Assembly: GCF_002078175.1 (NCBI RefSeq)
Contig: NZ_MWFK01000001.1
Coordinates: 186,001-250,000, forward strand
Direction: 5' to 3'
DNA: 64,000 nt
From: Streptomyces sp. M41(2017)
Lineage (GTDB): Bacteria > Actinomycetota > Actinomycetes > Streptomycetales > Streptomycetaceae
The number at the start of each line of letters is the position of its first letter. Within the stretch, counting starts at the first letter, position 1. A program made the position numbers and the translations under genes. A model generated the notes under the pieces. The model had not been told where the DNA came from and ran no database searches. It saw only the letters and a list, made by a program, of their open reading frames with translations. Of the stretch, positions 17,272-23,731 are shown one piece after another.

Positions 17272-17973
17272 ATGAACCGGCTCGCCCGCCGGGCCCGCGC
17301 CGAGTGGGGTCCGCTGTACCTCGCCGTGAGCCGGGGCCTCGCGCGGCGGCGGTGGCGGGCGGTCCCGGTGACGCTCGGCGCGGTGTGCCTGACGGCGGTG
17401 CTGCAGTTCGTGCAGAACCGGTCGTGGGGCTTCCAGGCGGTGCAGGACCTCGGCTCGGTGCGGGCGGAGGACCCGCTGTGGCTCGCCCTGCTGCGCACCC
17501 CGCTCTCCCTGTTCGTACCGGCGCTGGACCTTCCGGTGTGGGGCGCGCTCGCGCAGATCCTGCTCGTCTTCGGGATCGCCGAGATCTGCCTGGGCTGGTG
17601 GCGCACGCTTCTCGTCGCGTACGTGGCCACGCTGGCCGGGACCCTGTACGCGCGGGTCGGCATCGCCCTCGGCCCGCACCATCCGCTGGGCCTGCCCGGC
17701 GCCGACGCGCAGATCGTGGACACCGGCCCGTCGGCGGCCGTGGTGGGCCTCGCGGTGTTCCTCGGCTGGCGCTACCGGGCGTATGTCACGGCGGGACTGG
17801 TGATCGCGGCGATGGTGGTCGAGGTGCTGTTCAAGGACAACCTGGCCGGCAAGGAACATCTGGCGGCCATCGCGGCGGTGCTGGTGATGTGCGGCGTCTC
17901 GGCCGTGCGTCACCGGCGCTCGGGCAGGGCGCGGGCGGGCTCCGGGTCGGGTTTGCCGCCGATCCAGTCCTGA
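17272..17973 (+). CDS. Rhomboid-like integral membrane protein
   Basis: Protein of 233 residues with about six transmembrane helices (for example VPVTLGAVCLTAVLQFVQN, ALAQILLVFGIAEICLGWW, LLVAYVATLAGTLYARVGI, AAVVGLAVFLGWRY, YVTAGLVIAAMVVEVLF). Overall layout resembles the rhomboid-like proteins found beside MprF-like genes in Streptomyces. A clear GxSG/His catalytic dyad is not seen: VDTGPSAAVV contains GPSA at the expected place. It may therefore be an inactive relative. ATG 17272 is the only start fitting the basic N-terminus. Its last 64 bp overlap the convergent gene on the opposite strand. Confidence 0.7.
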   Translation: MNRLARRARAEWGPLYLAVSRGLARRRWRAVPVTLGAVCLTAVLQFVQNRSWGFQAVQDLGSVRAEDPLWLALLRTPLSLFVPALDLPVWGALAQILLVFGIAEICLGWWRTLLVAYVATLAGTLYARVGIALGPHHPLGLPGADAQIVDTGPSAAVVGLAVFLGWRYRAYVTAGLVIAAMVVEVLFKDNLAGKEHLAAIAAVLVMCGVSAVRHRRSGRARAGSGSGLPPIQS

Positions 17974-18677
17974 ACCCTGCGGCTGGGACCCGCCCAGCGG
18001 CGGTCGTGCCGGTAGGCGCGCAGCCGGGACCGGGCGCGGGCGCGCGGCCGACGCCGATAGAAGCGCTTGGCCCAGGGCGAGCCGGGCTTGGCCAGCCGGA
18101 TCATGCCGATGAGCGCGACGAAGGGGACGATGACCCCGAAGATGGCCGTGCGCGCCTTGCCCTTGCTGAGGGCGAGCAGCGCGAAGCAGAAGTTGAGGGC
18201 GATGGTGACGATCGCGCTCGTGCGGTCCTGGAGTTCCTGGTCGTTGACGTCGTTGACGCCGAACGGCGAGAAGCCGCTGAGCACCAGGCCGACGAGGGCC
18301 GCCGTGAGCACCACGACCTCGACGCTCTTGCGGCCGTCCTCGGTCCAGTAGACGTCGTCGAGGTGCAGGATGAGCGCGAACTCGTCGAGCACGAGGCCGG
18401 CGCCGATGCCGAACACCACGGCGAACGCGGAGGCCCCGAAGCCGTACCGGCCGCTGGCCACCGCGCCGAATCCGCCGACCACCGTGAGCACGATGCCGGG
18501 GACCACGTGGTGGATGTGCAGGTCGCCGGCCTTGACGTTGCCGAAGGGGCCCTTACCGGCCCGGATCATGCGCACGATGACGCGGGTGACGACGAAGGTC
18601 ACGACGAACGAGGCCAGGGCGAGCAGCATGGGGAGCTTGCCCGGCTCGACGATGTTCCGCTGCAACCAATGACCCAT
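17910..18677 (-). CDS. Conserved integral membrane protein
   Basis: Protein of 255 residues with five or six hydrophobic segments (MLLALASFVVTFVVTRVIV, HVVPGIVLTVVGGFGAVAS, FAVVFGIGAGLVLDEFALIL, EVVVLTAALVGLVLSGF, IVTIALNFCFALLALSKG, FGVIVPFVALIGMIRL) and a strongly Arg-rich cytoplasmic C-terminus. The segments GDLHIHHVVPG and LDEFALILHLDDVYWTEDGR are notable: paired His and several acidic residues lie at membrane edges, suggesting metal or lipid-headgroup chemistry. The function is unknown. The 3' end overlaps the rhomboid-like gene by 64 bp in convergent orientation. It is divergent from cobS. Confidence 0.8.
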   Translation of the reverse strand: MGHWLQRNIVEPGKLPMLLALASFVVTFVVTRVIVRMIRAGKGPFGNVKAGDLHIHHVVPGIVLTVVGGFGAVASGRYGFGASAFAVVFGIGAGLVLDEFALILHLDDVYWTEDGRKSVEVVVLTAALVGLVLSGFSPFGVNDVNDQELQDRTSAIVTIALNFCFALLALSKGKARTAIFGVIVPFVALIGMIRLAKPGSPWAKRFYRRRPRARARSRLRAYRHDRRWAGPSRRVQDWIGGKPDPEPARALPERR

Positions 18678-18725
18678 ATGCGAACTTTATCCACCGGCGC
18701 CGTGTCCGCCCTCCGGACGGCCGGA

Positions 18726-18731
18726 TAGCCT
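18726..18731 (+). promoter_or_regulatory. -10 hexamer TAGCCT, leaderless cobS
   Basis: TAGCCT ends 6 nt before GTG 18738 and no ribosome-binding site is present. Confidence 0.4.
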
Positions 18732-18737
18732 GCGCCG

Positions 18738-19532
18738 GTGTCCACGACCCCTTCCGCCTCCTCACGCGCCGACGGCCTCCGTTTCGCCTTCGGCACCCTC
18801 ACCGTGCTCCCCGTGACCGTGACCCGCTGGGACCGGGAAGCCGCCCGCGGCGGCATGCTGTGCGCTCCGCTGGCCGGTCTCGTGGTGGGGGCGGGCGCGG
18901 CCCTGGTGGGTGTGGCCCTGCTGGCCATGGGGGCGGGGCCGCTGCTCGCGGCCGTGGCGACGGCGGCCGTCCCCGCGGTTCTGACCCGGGGGCTGCACCT
19001 CGACGGCCTCGCGGACACCGCGGACGGGCTGGGCAGCGGCAAGCCCGCCGAGGACGCGCTGCGGATCATGAAACAGTCGGACATCGGCCCGTTCGGGGTG
19101 ATCACCCTTCTGTTCGTGCTGCTGGCCCAAGTGGCCGCACTGGCCGAGGCCTACGGGAGCTCGTGGTCCCGAGGCGTCCTGGCCGCCGTCCTCTCGGCGG
19201 TCGTGGCCCGCCTCGCGCTGACGCTCGCCGCCCGCGCGGGAGTGCCGCCGGCCCGCCCCGAGGGCCTGGGCGCGGCGGTCGCGGGCACCGTGCCGGCCCG
19301 CTCGGCCCTGCTCGTGGCGGCTGCCGTGACGGTCGCCGCGGCCGGCGGGGGTGCGCTCGTCGGGGTGGACGACCTGGTGCGCGCCGTGGTGGCGGTGGCC
19401 GCCGCCTGTCTGGCCGCCGAACTGCTGCTGCGGCACTGCACGCGCCGCTTCGGGGGTGTCACCGGCGACGTGTTCGGCGGCCTCGCCGAGACGGCCGCCA
19501 CGACGGCGCTCGTGGTGCTGGCCCTCGGCTGA
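18738..19532 (+). CDS. cobS: Adenosylcobinamide-GDP ribazoletransferase CobS
   Basis: Membrane enzyme joining adenosylcobinamide-GDP with alpha-ribazole (phosphate), the last step of cobalamin nucleotide-loop assembly. The 264-residue protein has the family signature RGLHLDGLADTADGLGSG and MKQSDIGPFGVITLL with Mg-binding acidic residues, and about six hydrophobic helices. RRFGGVTGDVFGG near the C-terminus is also conserved. GTG 18738 is supported by the upstream -10-like hexamer. It acts after CobU and CobT, both encoded nearby on the same strand but as separate transcription units. No cobalamin riboswitch was recognised upstream. Confidence 0.95.
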   Translation: MSTTPSASSRADGLRFAFGTLTVLPVTVTRWDREAARGGMLCAPLAGLVVGAGAALVGVALLAMGAGPLLAAVATAAVPAVLTRGLHLDGLADTADGLGSGKPAEDALRIMKQSDIGPFGVITLLFVLLAQVAALAEAYGSSWSRGVLAAVLSAVVARLALTLAARAGVPPARPEGLGAAVAGTVPARSALLVAAAVTVAAAGGGALVGVDDLVRAVVAVAAACLAAELLLRHCTRRFGGVTGDVFGGLAETAATTALVVLALG

Positions 19533-19559
19533 CGGCCCCGCGCCGCGGGCCGGGGCGGT

Positions 19560-20255
19560 TCACGCGGCGGGCTCCAGGCCGCAGGGAAGCGTGCCCCAGG
19601 GGTGGTCGCCGGCGCCGGGGACCGCGCAGTACAGGCCGGCTCCCCGCTCCCGGGCCAGGGCCGCGGCATCGGCGCCGGGCGGTACGCCGTGGACGAGATG
19701 GCACAGGTCCGCCCCGGTACCGGTCCACGGCGGCGGGCCCTTCCTGCGGTAGCCGGCCCAGGTGCCCTCGAAGGTGACGAGGACATCGGCGACGCCGGCG
19801 TACACGGGGTGCGGGGTCGTCCCGTGGTTGAGGACGAGCGTGCCCCGGCAGGCCGCAGCGAGCCGCCGGTAGTAGGCCACGCCCGATTCCGAGGCGGCGG
19901 CCTGGTCGAGGAACGTGCCGTCGGTGCCGTACCAGGAGCGGTGCCGCGACACGTCGCGCAGGACGTCGGCGAGGGGCCGTCGCCCGTAGTCGGTGTCGAC
20001 GTAGCCGAGGACCCGGACGTCAGCGACGCGCAGCCGGGCGGCGACCTCCGCGAAATCCGGGTCGGGGTCCTCGCCGGGTCCGCTGGCCGGGTTCAGCACC
20101 ACTCCGTACAGCCGTGGTGCCGCCGCCAGGAGCGCCTCCCACTCGGCGGGGCGGACGGCCGGGTGCTCGTAGTAGGGGACGAGGAGGGAACGGTCCGTAC
20201 GGGAGGCGACCGGGCCTTCGGATCCCCTGGACGGCCCGAGGTCGGGGGTGCGCAT
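19560..20255 (-). CDS. Spherulin-4 (Sph3/GH135)-like protein
   Basis: Protein of 231 residues of the spherulation-specific family 4, a TIM-barrel glycoside hydrolase family that includes fungal Sph3, which cleaves galactosaminogalactan. Visible family features are LLVPYYEHPA at 24-33, LNPASGPG at 54-61, VLGYVDTDYG at 82-91, DGTFLDQ with Asp117 at 112-118 and VTFEGTWAGY with Glu163 at 160-169. The acidic pair expected after the LD motif reads Asp-Gln. No signal peptide or transmembrane segment is seen. GGAAGAGAG precedes ATG 20255. An alternative ATG at 20297 overlaps the upstream stop as ATGA and would add 14 residues. It is the last gene of the exopolysaccharide locus. Confidence 0.85.
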   Translation of the reverse strand: MRTPDLGPSRGSEGPVASRTDRSLLVPYYEHPAVRPAEWEALLAAAPRLYGVVLNPASGPGEDPDPDFAEVAARLRVADVRVLGYVDTDYGRRPLADVLRDVSRHRSWYGTDGTFLDQAAASESGVAYYRRLAAACRGTLVLNHGTTPHPVYAGVADVLVTFEGTWAGYRRKGPPPWTGTGADLCHLVHGVPPGADAAALARERGAGLYCAVPGAGDHPWGTLPCGLEPAA

Positions 20256-20293
20256 GGGCGGGCTCTCTTCCGGGTGCCGGGGTCGGGGGCGGT

Positions 20294-22084
20294 TCATCGG
20301 TGGGCGGTGGCCCTGCGCAGCCGCGTGCAGACCAGGACGGTCTGGGCGACGGCCGCGGTGCCGTGGACGAGCAGGGCCACCCGGCTCGGGTCGCCCACGC
20401 GGGTGACCAGGGCCTCGGTCTGGACGAGGGCGGCGGCGCAGACGACGACGGCCGTGCCGGTGACGGCACCGAAGGACTGGAGCAGCAGCCCGGTCCACAG
20501 GACCGCGCCCAGCAGGAGCAGCCCGGCGAGCCGGACGGCGTCCGTGGACGCGGTCGCGTGCGGCCACAGCGCGGAGGTACCGACGGTGAGGGCGAGCAGC
20601 GCGGTGAGGTAGGCGGCGAGGCAGCGGACGAGGACGCCTCCGGTGACCCGCCGGAAGGCCCGTGCCGAACCTCCCGCCCGCAGTCCGGCGAGGCTCCCGC
20701 TGCGGAAGCGGTACAGCAGCCATTCGGCCGGCCCCATGCTGAGGGTCAGTGCGACGGCGGCCGGTGCGGCGACCGTCGTACCGGCTCCCGCGAGGACGTC
20801 GCCGAGGGCCGCGTGCAGCACCAGGACACCGCTGCCGAGTCCGAAGAGCGCGTACGGGAGGGTTCCCGCCGTCCGCCGCGGGGTGGACCGGCGGGCGCGG
20901 AGCCGTCCGGCGACACCGATCCGGCCGGGAGGAGAGGGCCGCTTCCCCCTCGCGGGCCGGCCCGCGGATGCGGGGCGGGGCACTCCGGTCCGCCCGGAGG
21001 TCCCCGCTCCGCGCGTCGGCGGCGTGTGCGGCGGGCTGCCGGCGGCCCGGCGGACACCGATCCGGCCCGCGGCACCGCGACGACGGGGAGCCGCGGTCCG
21101 CTTCCCGCCCGCCGACAGGCCCACGGAGGCCGGGCGGGGCACTCCGGTACGGCCGGTGATCTCCGCGCCGTGCCGCCGGGATCCGTACGGCAGCAGGGCG
21201 GCGAGCACGGATCGCCGGCCGCCCTCGCCCGACTCCCGTGCGGCGGGCGCGACTTCGCGCAGGCCGAGCAGGGCGACGGCGGCGAGCGAGACCAGCAGGA
21301 GGGCCGTGCGCGCGAGGTCGGGGACCGGGTGCAGGACGGCGACGACCGCGCCCGCCGTCACGGGTGCCAGGGCGGCGAGCAGGAGCCGTTCCCGGCCCAT
21401 CACCAGCAGCACGGTGGCGGCGCCCAGGTAGGCGGACTGCCCGGCCGCGAAGACCACGGCGCCCGGACGGGCGGGGCCCGCCACCGCGAGGGCCACCAGG
21501 GACCCGAGCAGCGCACCGGCCGGGGTTCCCACCAGCAGCACGCGGCGCGCGGCCGCCCGGTCGCCGAGCCCGAGCCAGGTGTACGCGCGGTGCGCGAGCC
21601 CCTGGTTCCAGGTCCAGCCGCACAGCGCGCCCGCGAGCATCGGGACGGTTCCGGACGGCAGCCCGAATCCGTCCCTGGGGCCGGCGAGGAGCGGTGCGGC
21701 GAGGACGTGGCCGAGGCCGGGGAGGGCGAAGACGATGCCCCGGAGGAGGCAGCCGAGGAGACCGATCCGCCAGGGGTCGTGGGGCGGCTCCGCCGGTTCG
21801 GGGTGGTTCCGCGCGACCCGGCCGTACAACTCCTCGGCCAGCGCGAAGGAGTTCCGGACGCCGTAGCGTTCGCGTATCTGGCCGTCGGACATGCCGTCGG
21901 ACTCCAGAGCCGCGGCGACCTCGTCGGGGTGGACTGCGGCCGCGACGAACTCGGCCATCCTGTCGGCGAGTTCGTCGATCGGATCGGGGCGCGCCCAGCT
22001 CGGGGAACGGCGCTGGGCGGGCAGCGCGGCAAGGGTGTCCTCGACGTCCTCGAAGGCGCCGGGCGGGCGCAGGGTGTCGCTCAC
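20294..22084 (-). CDS. Multi-pass membrane protein of exopolysaccharide locus (possibly PelG-like)
   Basis: Protein of 596 residues. An N-terminal soluble part (1-115) contains two helical segments and SDGQIRERYGV. Two blocks of hydrophobic helices (about 120-290 and 400-596) are separated by a long basic loop that contains an imperfect 40-residue duplication (GRTGVPRPAS occurs twice). About ten to twelve helices are predicted by eye. Its GTG start overlaps the stop of the PelF-like gene (GTGA at 22081-22084), so synthesis is coupled. Position and topology suggest a transporter working with PelF as PelG does, but no PelG motif could be confirmed. Alternatively it is an unrelated scaffold. Confidence 0.75.
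   Translation of the reverse strand: MSDTLRPPGAFEDVEDTLAALPAQRRSPSWARPDPIDELADRMAEFVAAAVHPDEVAAALESDGMSDGQIRERYGVRNSFALAEELYGRVARNHPEPAEPPHDPWRIGLLGCLLRGIVFALPGLGHVLAAPLLAGPRDGFGLPSGTVPMLAGALCGWTWNQGLAHRAYTWLGLGDRAAARRVLLVGTPAGALLGSLVALAVAGPARPGAVVFAAGQSAYLGAATVLLVMGRERLLLAALAPVTAGAVVAVLHPVPDLARTALLLVSLAAVALLGLREVAPAARESGEGGRRSVLAALLPYGSRRHGAEITGRTGVPRPASVGLSAGGKRTAAPRRRGAAGRIGVRRAAGSPPHTPPTRGAGTSGRTGVPRPASAGRPARGKRPSPPGRIGVAGRLRARRSTPRRTAGTLPYALFGLGSGVLVLHAALGDVLAGAGTTVAAPAAVALTLSMGPAEWLLYRFRSGSLAGLRAGGSARAFRRVTGGVLVRCLAAYLTALLALTVGTSALWPHATASTDAVRLAGLLLLGAVLWTGLLLQSFGAVTGTAVVVCAAALVQTEALVTRVGDPSRVALLVHGTAAVAQTVLVCTRLRRATAHR
20961..21165. repeat. Imperfect internal duplication within the membrane-protein gene
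   Basis: Two related stretches, around 20970-21010 and 21127-21165, share GGGCGGGGCACTCCGGT and flanking sequence. They encode the two GRTGVPRPAS copies in the central loop. Confidence 0.6.
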
Positions 22085-23610
22085 CGGCCGGTCCCGTCCG
22101 CGGCGACGGCCTGGTACCAGGGGTCGCGGAGTTCGACGGTCCAGTCGGCGACGGTCTCGACGGTGGGCTCGTAGACCGCGGGCCGTCCGGCGAGCTCCTG
22201 GTAGATCGTCCGGAAGGCGTCGACGGAACGGCGCAGCGTGAACCGGTCGATGACCCGCTGCCGGGCCGACTCGCCGAGTTCCGCGCGCCGTTCGTCGTCG
22301 CGGAGCAGGGTGAGGGCGGCGGCCGCCATCTTCTCCGGTTCGCGCGGCGGGACGACGAGGCCGGTGTCCCCGACCGCCTCGCGGACCCCGCCGACGTCCG
22401 TGGAGACCGTCGTCCGGCCGCACGACATCGCCTCGATGATGGAGAAGGGGAAGCCCTCGGAGATGGACGACAGCATGACGACGTGTCCGGCCGCGTAGGC
22501 CCGCCACACCTCGCTGATGCGGCCCTCGAAGGTCAGCCCGTCGGTGACGCCCAGTTCGGCGGCGAGCTTCTCCAGGCGGGTCCGGTACGCCTCCCCACCG
22601 GGTGGTACGGGGCCGAACAACCGCAGCCGGGCGTCGGGGAGTTCGGCGCGCACCATGCCGTAGGCGCGCAGCAGGGTCTCCAGGTCCTTGATGGGGTCGA
22701 CGCGGCCGCACCAGGTGAGGGTGGGCACGGCGGGTTCGGGGCCCGCGTGCGGGAAGGCGTGCGGGTCGACGCCGTTGTAGACCGTGCGGATCCGGTCGCC
22801 GTCGGCGCCTCCGCGCTCCTCCCAGCGCCGGTTGTACTGGTTGCAGGGCGTGATGAGGTCGGCGGCGCGGTAGCCGAGGGAGTTGAGTTCGCGGTAGAAG
22901 CCGAGCATGAACGCCTTGACGGGCCAGCGCTGTTCGGCGGCGCGATAGCCCAGGTAGCGCTCGCGCAGGTAGATGCCGTGCTCGGTGAGCAGGAACGGGA
23001 CGCCGTCGAGGTGGTGCGCCGCGAGGGCCGGCAGCGTGGCGAGGCCGCTGCTGACGGCGTGGGCGACGGAGTCCTCGGGCACGCGGACGCCGAGCGGGCG
23101 CAGTGCGTGTTCCAGCAGGTCCGTCGCCGTGAGCGCGTCGTGCACGGTGGGCGCGGCGGCTGCCGTCGGCAGGTGCGGCAGGGTCCAGATCCACATCAGG
23201 GAGCGCAGGGCGGCCTCGCCGCGCAGGGCGGCGGAGAGGCGTCCGTCGCGGGCGAGGACGGCCAGTTCGTACAGGGCGTCGCCGAAGTCCCCGGGCCGGT
23301 CCGGGTCCGGGTCGAGGAAGGCGAGCAGGAACCGCTCGTAGGTGTCGGTGAAGCGGCGGCGGGCACGGCCCCGTGGTGCCCGGGCGCGGCCGGGCCGCGG
23401 GCCCCAGGTGGGCACCGGGGTGTGCCGGTAGACGTTGGGCGGCAGGTCCCACGTCACGGGTTCGCGGCCGCTGCCGGTGAGCGAGACGACGTGGAAGTCG
23501 ACCTCGGGCATACCCCTGACGAGCTGGTCGCACCAGGTGCTGACCCCGCCGTGGACGTGCGGGTAGGTGCCTTCGGTGAGCATGGTGACATGACGGCCGG
23601 TGCGCATCAT
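22081..23610 (-). CDS. pelF: PelF-like GT4 family glycosyltransferase
   Basis: Cytoplasmic UDP-sugar glycosyltransferase of 509 residues. The N-terminus MLTEGTYPHVHGGVSTW, the LLTEHGIYLRERYL segment and the C-terminal donor site SSISEGFPFSIIEAMSCG (E-x7-E) are characteristic of PelF, which polymerises N-acetylgalactosamine-containing Pel polysaccharide. WCGRVDPIKDLETLL is the conserved GT-B linker. AGGGGGGAA lies 6 nt before ATG 23610. It lies downstream of a secreted deacetylase and is coupled to a membrane protein, consistent with an exopolysaccharide assembly locus. PelD, PelE and outer-membrane Pel parts are not present here. Confidence 0.88.
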   Translation of the reverse strand: MMRTGRHVTMLTEGTYPHVHGGVSTWCDQLVRGMPEVDFHVVSLTGSGREPVTWDLPPNVYRHTPVPTWGPRPGRARAPRGRARRRFTDTYERFLLAFLDPDPDRPGDFGDALYELAVLARDGRLSAALRGEAALRSLMWIWTLPHLPTAAAAPTVHDALTATDLLEHALRPLGVRVPEDSVAHAVSSGLATLPALAAHHLDGVPFLLTEHGIYLRERYLGYRAAEQRWPVKAFMLGFYRELNSLGYRAADLITPCNQYNRRWEERGGADGDRIRTVYNGVDPHAFPHAGPEPAVPTLTWCGRVDPIKDLETLLRAYGMVRAELPDARLRLFGPVPPGGEAYRTRLEKLAAELGVTDGLTFEGRISEVWRAYAAGHVVMLSSISEGFPFSIIEAMSCGRTTVSTDVGGVREAVGDTGLVVPPREPEKMAAAALTLLRDDERRAELGESARQRVIDRFTLRRSVDAFRTIYQELAGRPAVYEPTVETVADWTVELRDPWYQAVAADGTGR

Positions 23611-23676
23611 GCGCGGTTCCCCCCTGGGACGGTTCCGTCCGGAGGGCGCCCCCGGCCCCCCGGTTGCACGGCTCGG

Positions 23677-23711
23677 ACGCGCACCCCGGCCGGTCGGACC
23701 GGGGTGCGCGT
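23677..23711 (-). terminator. Hairpin between deacetylase and pelF
   Basis: A perfect 13-bp stem (23677-23689 with 23699-23711) and 9-nt loop lie 21 nt after the deacetylase stop. It may attenuate rather than fully separate transcription of the downstream pelF operon. Confidence 0.65.
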
Positions 23712-23731
23712 CGTGCCGCGAGGCTGCTCCT

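Noticed and set aside
18678..18737. Cobalamin riboswitch before cobS
   Set aside because: The space is only 60 nt and has no B12-box; a leaderless promoter fits instead.
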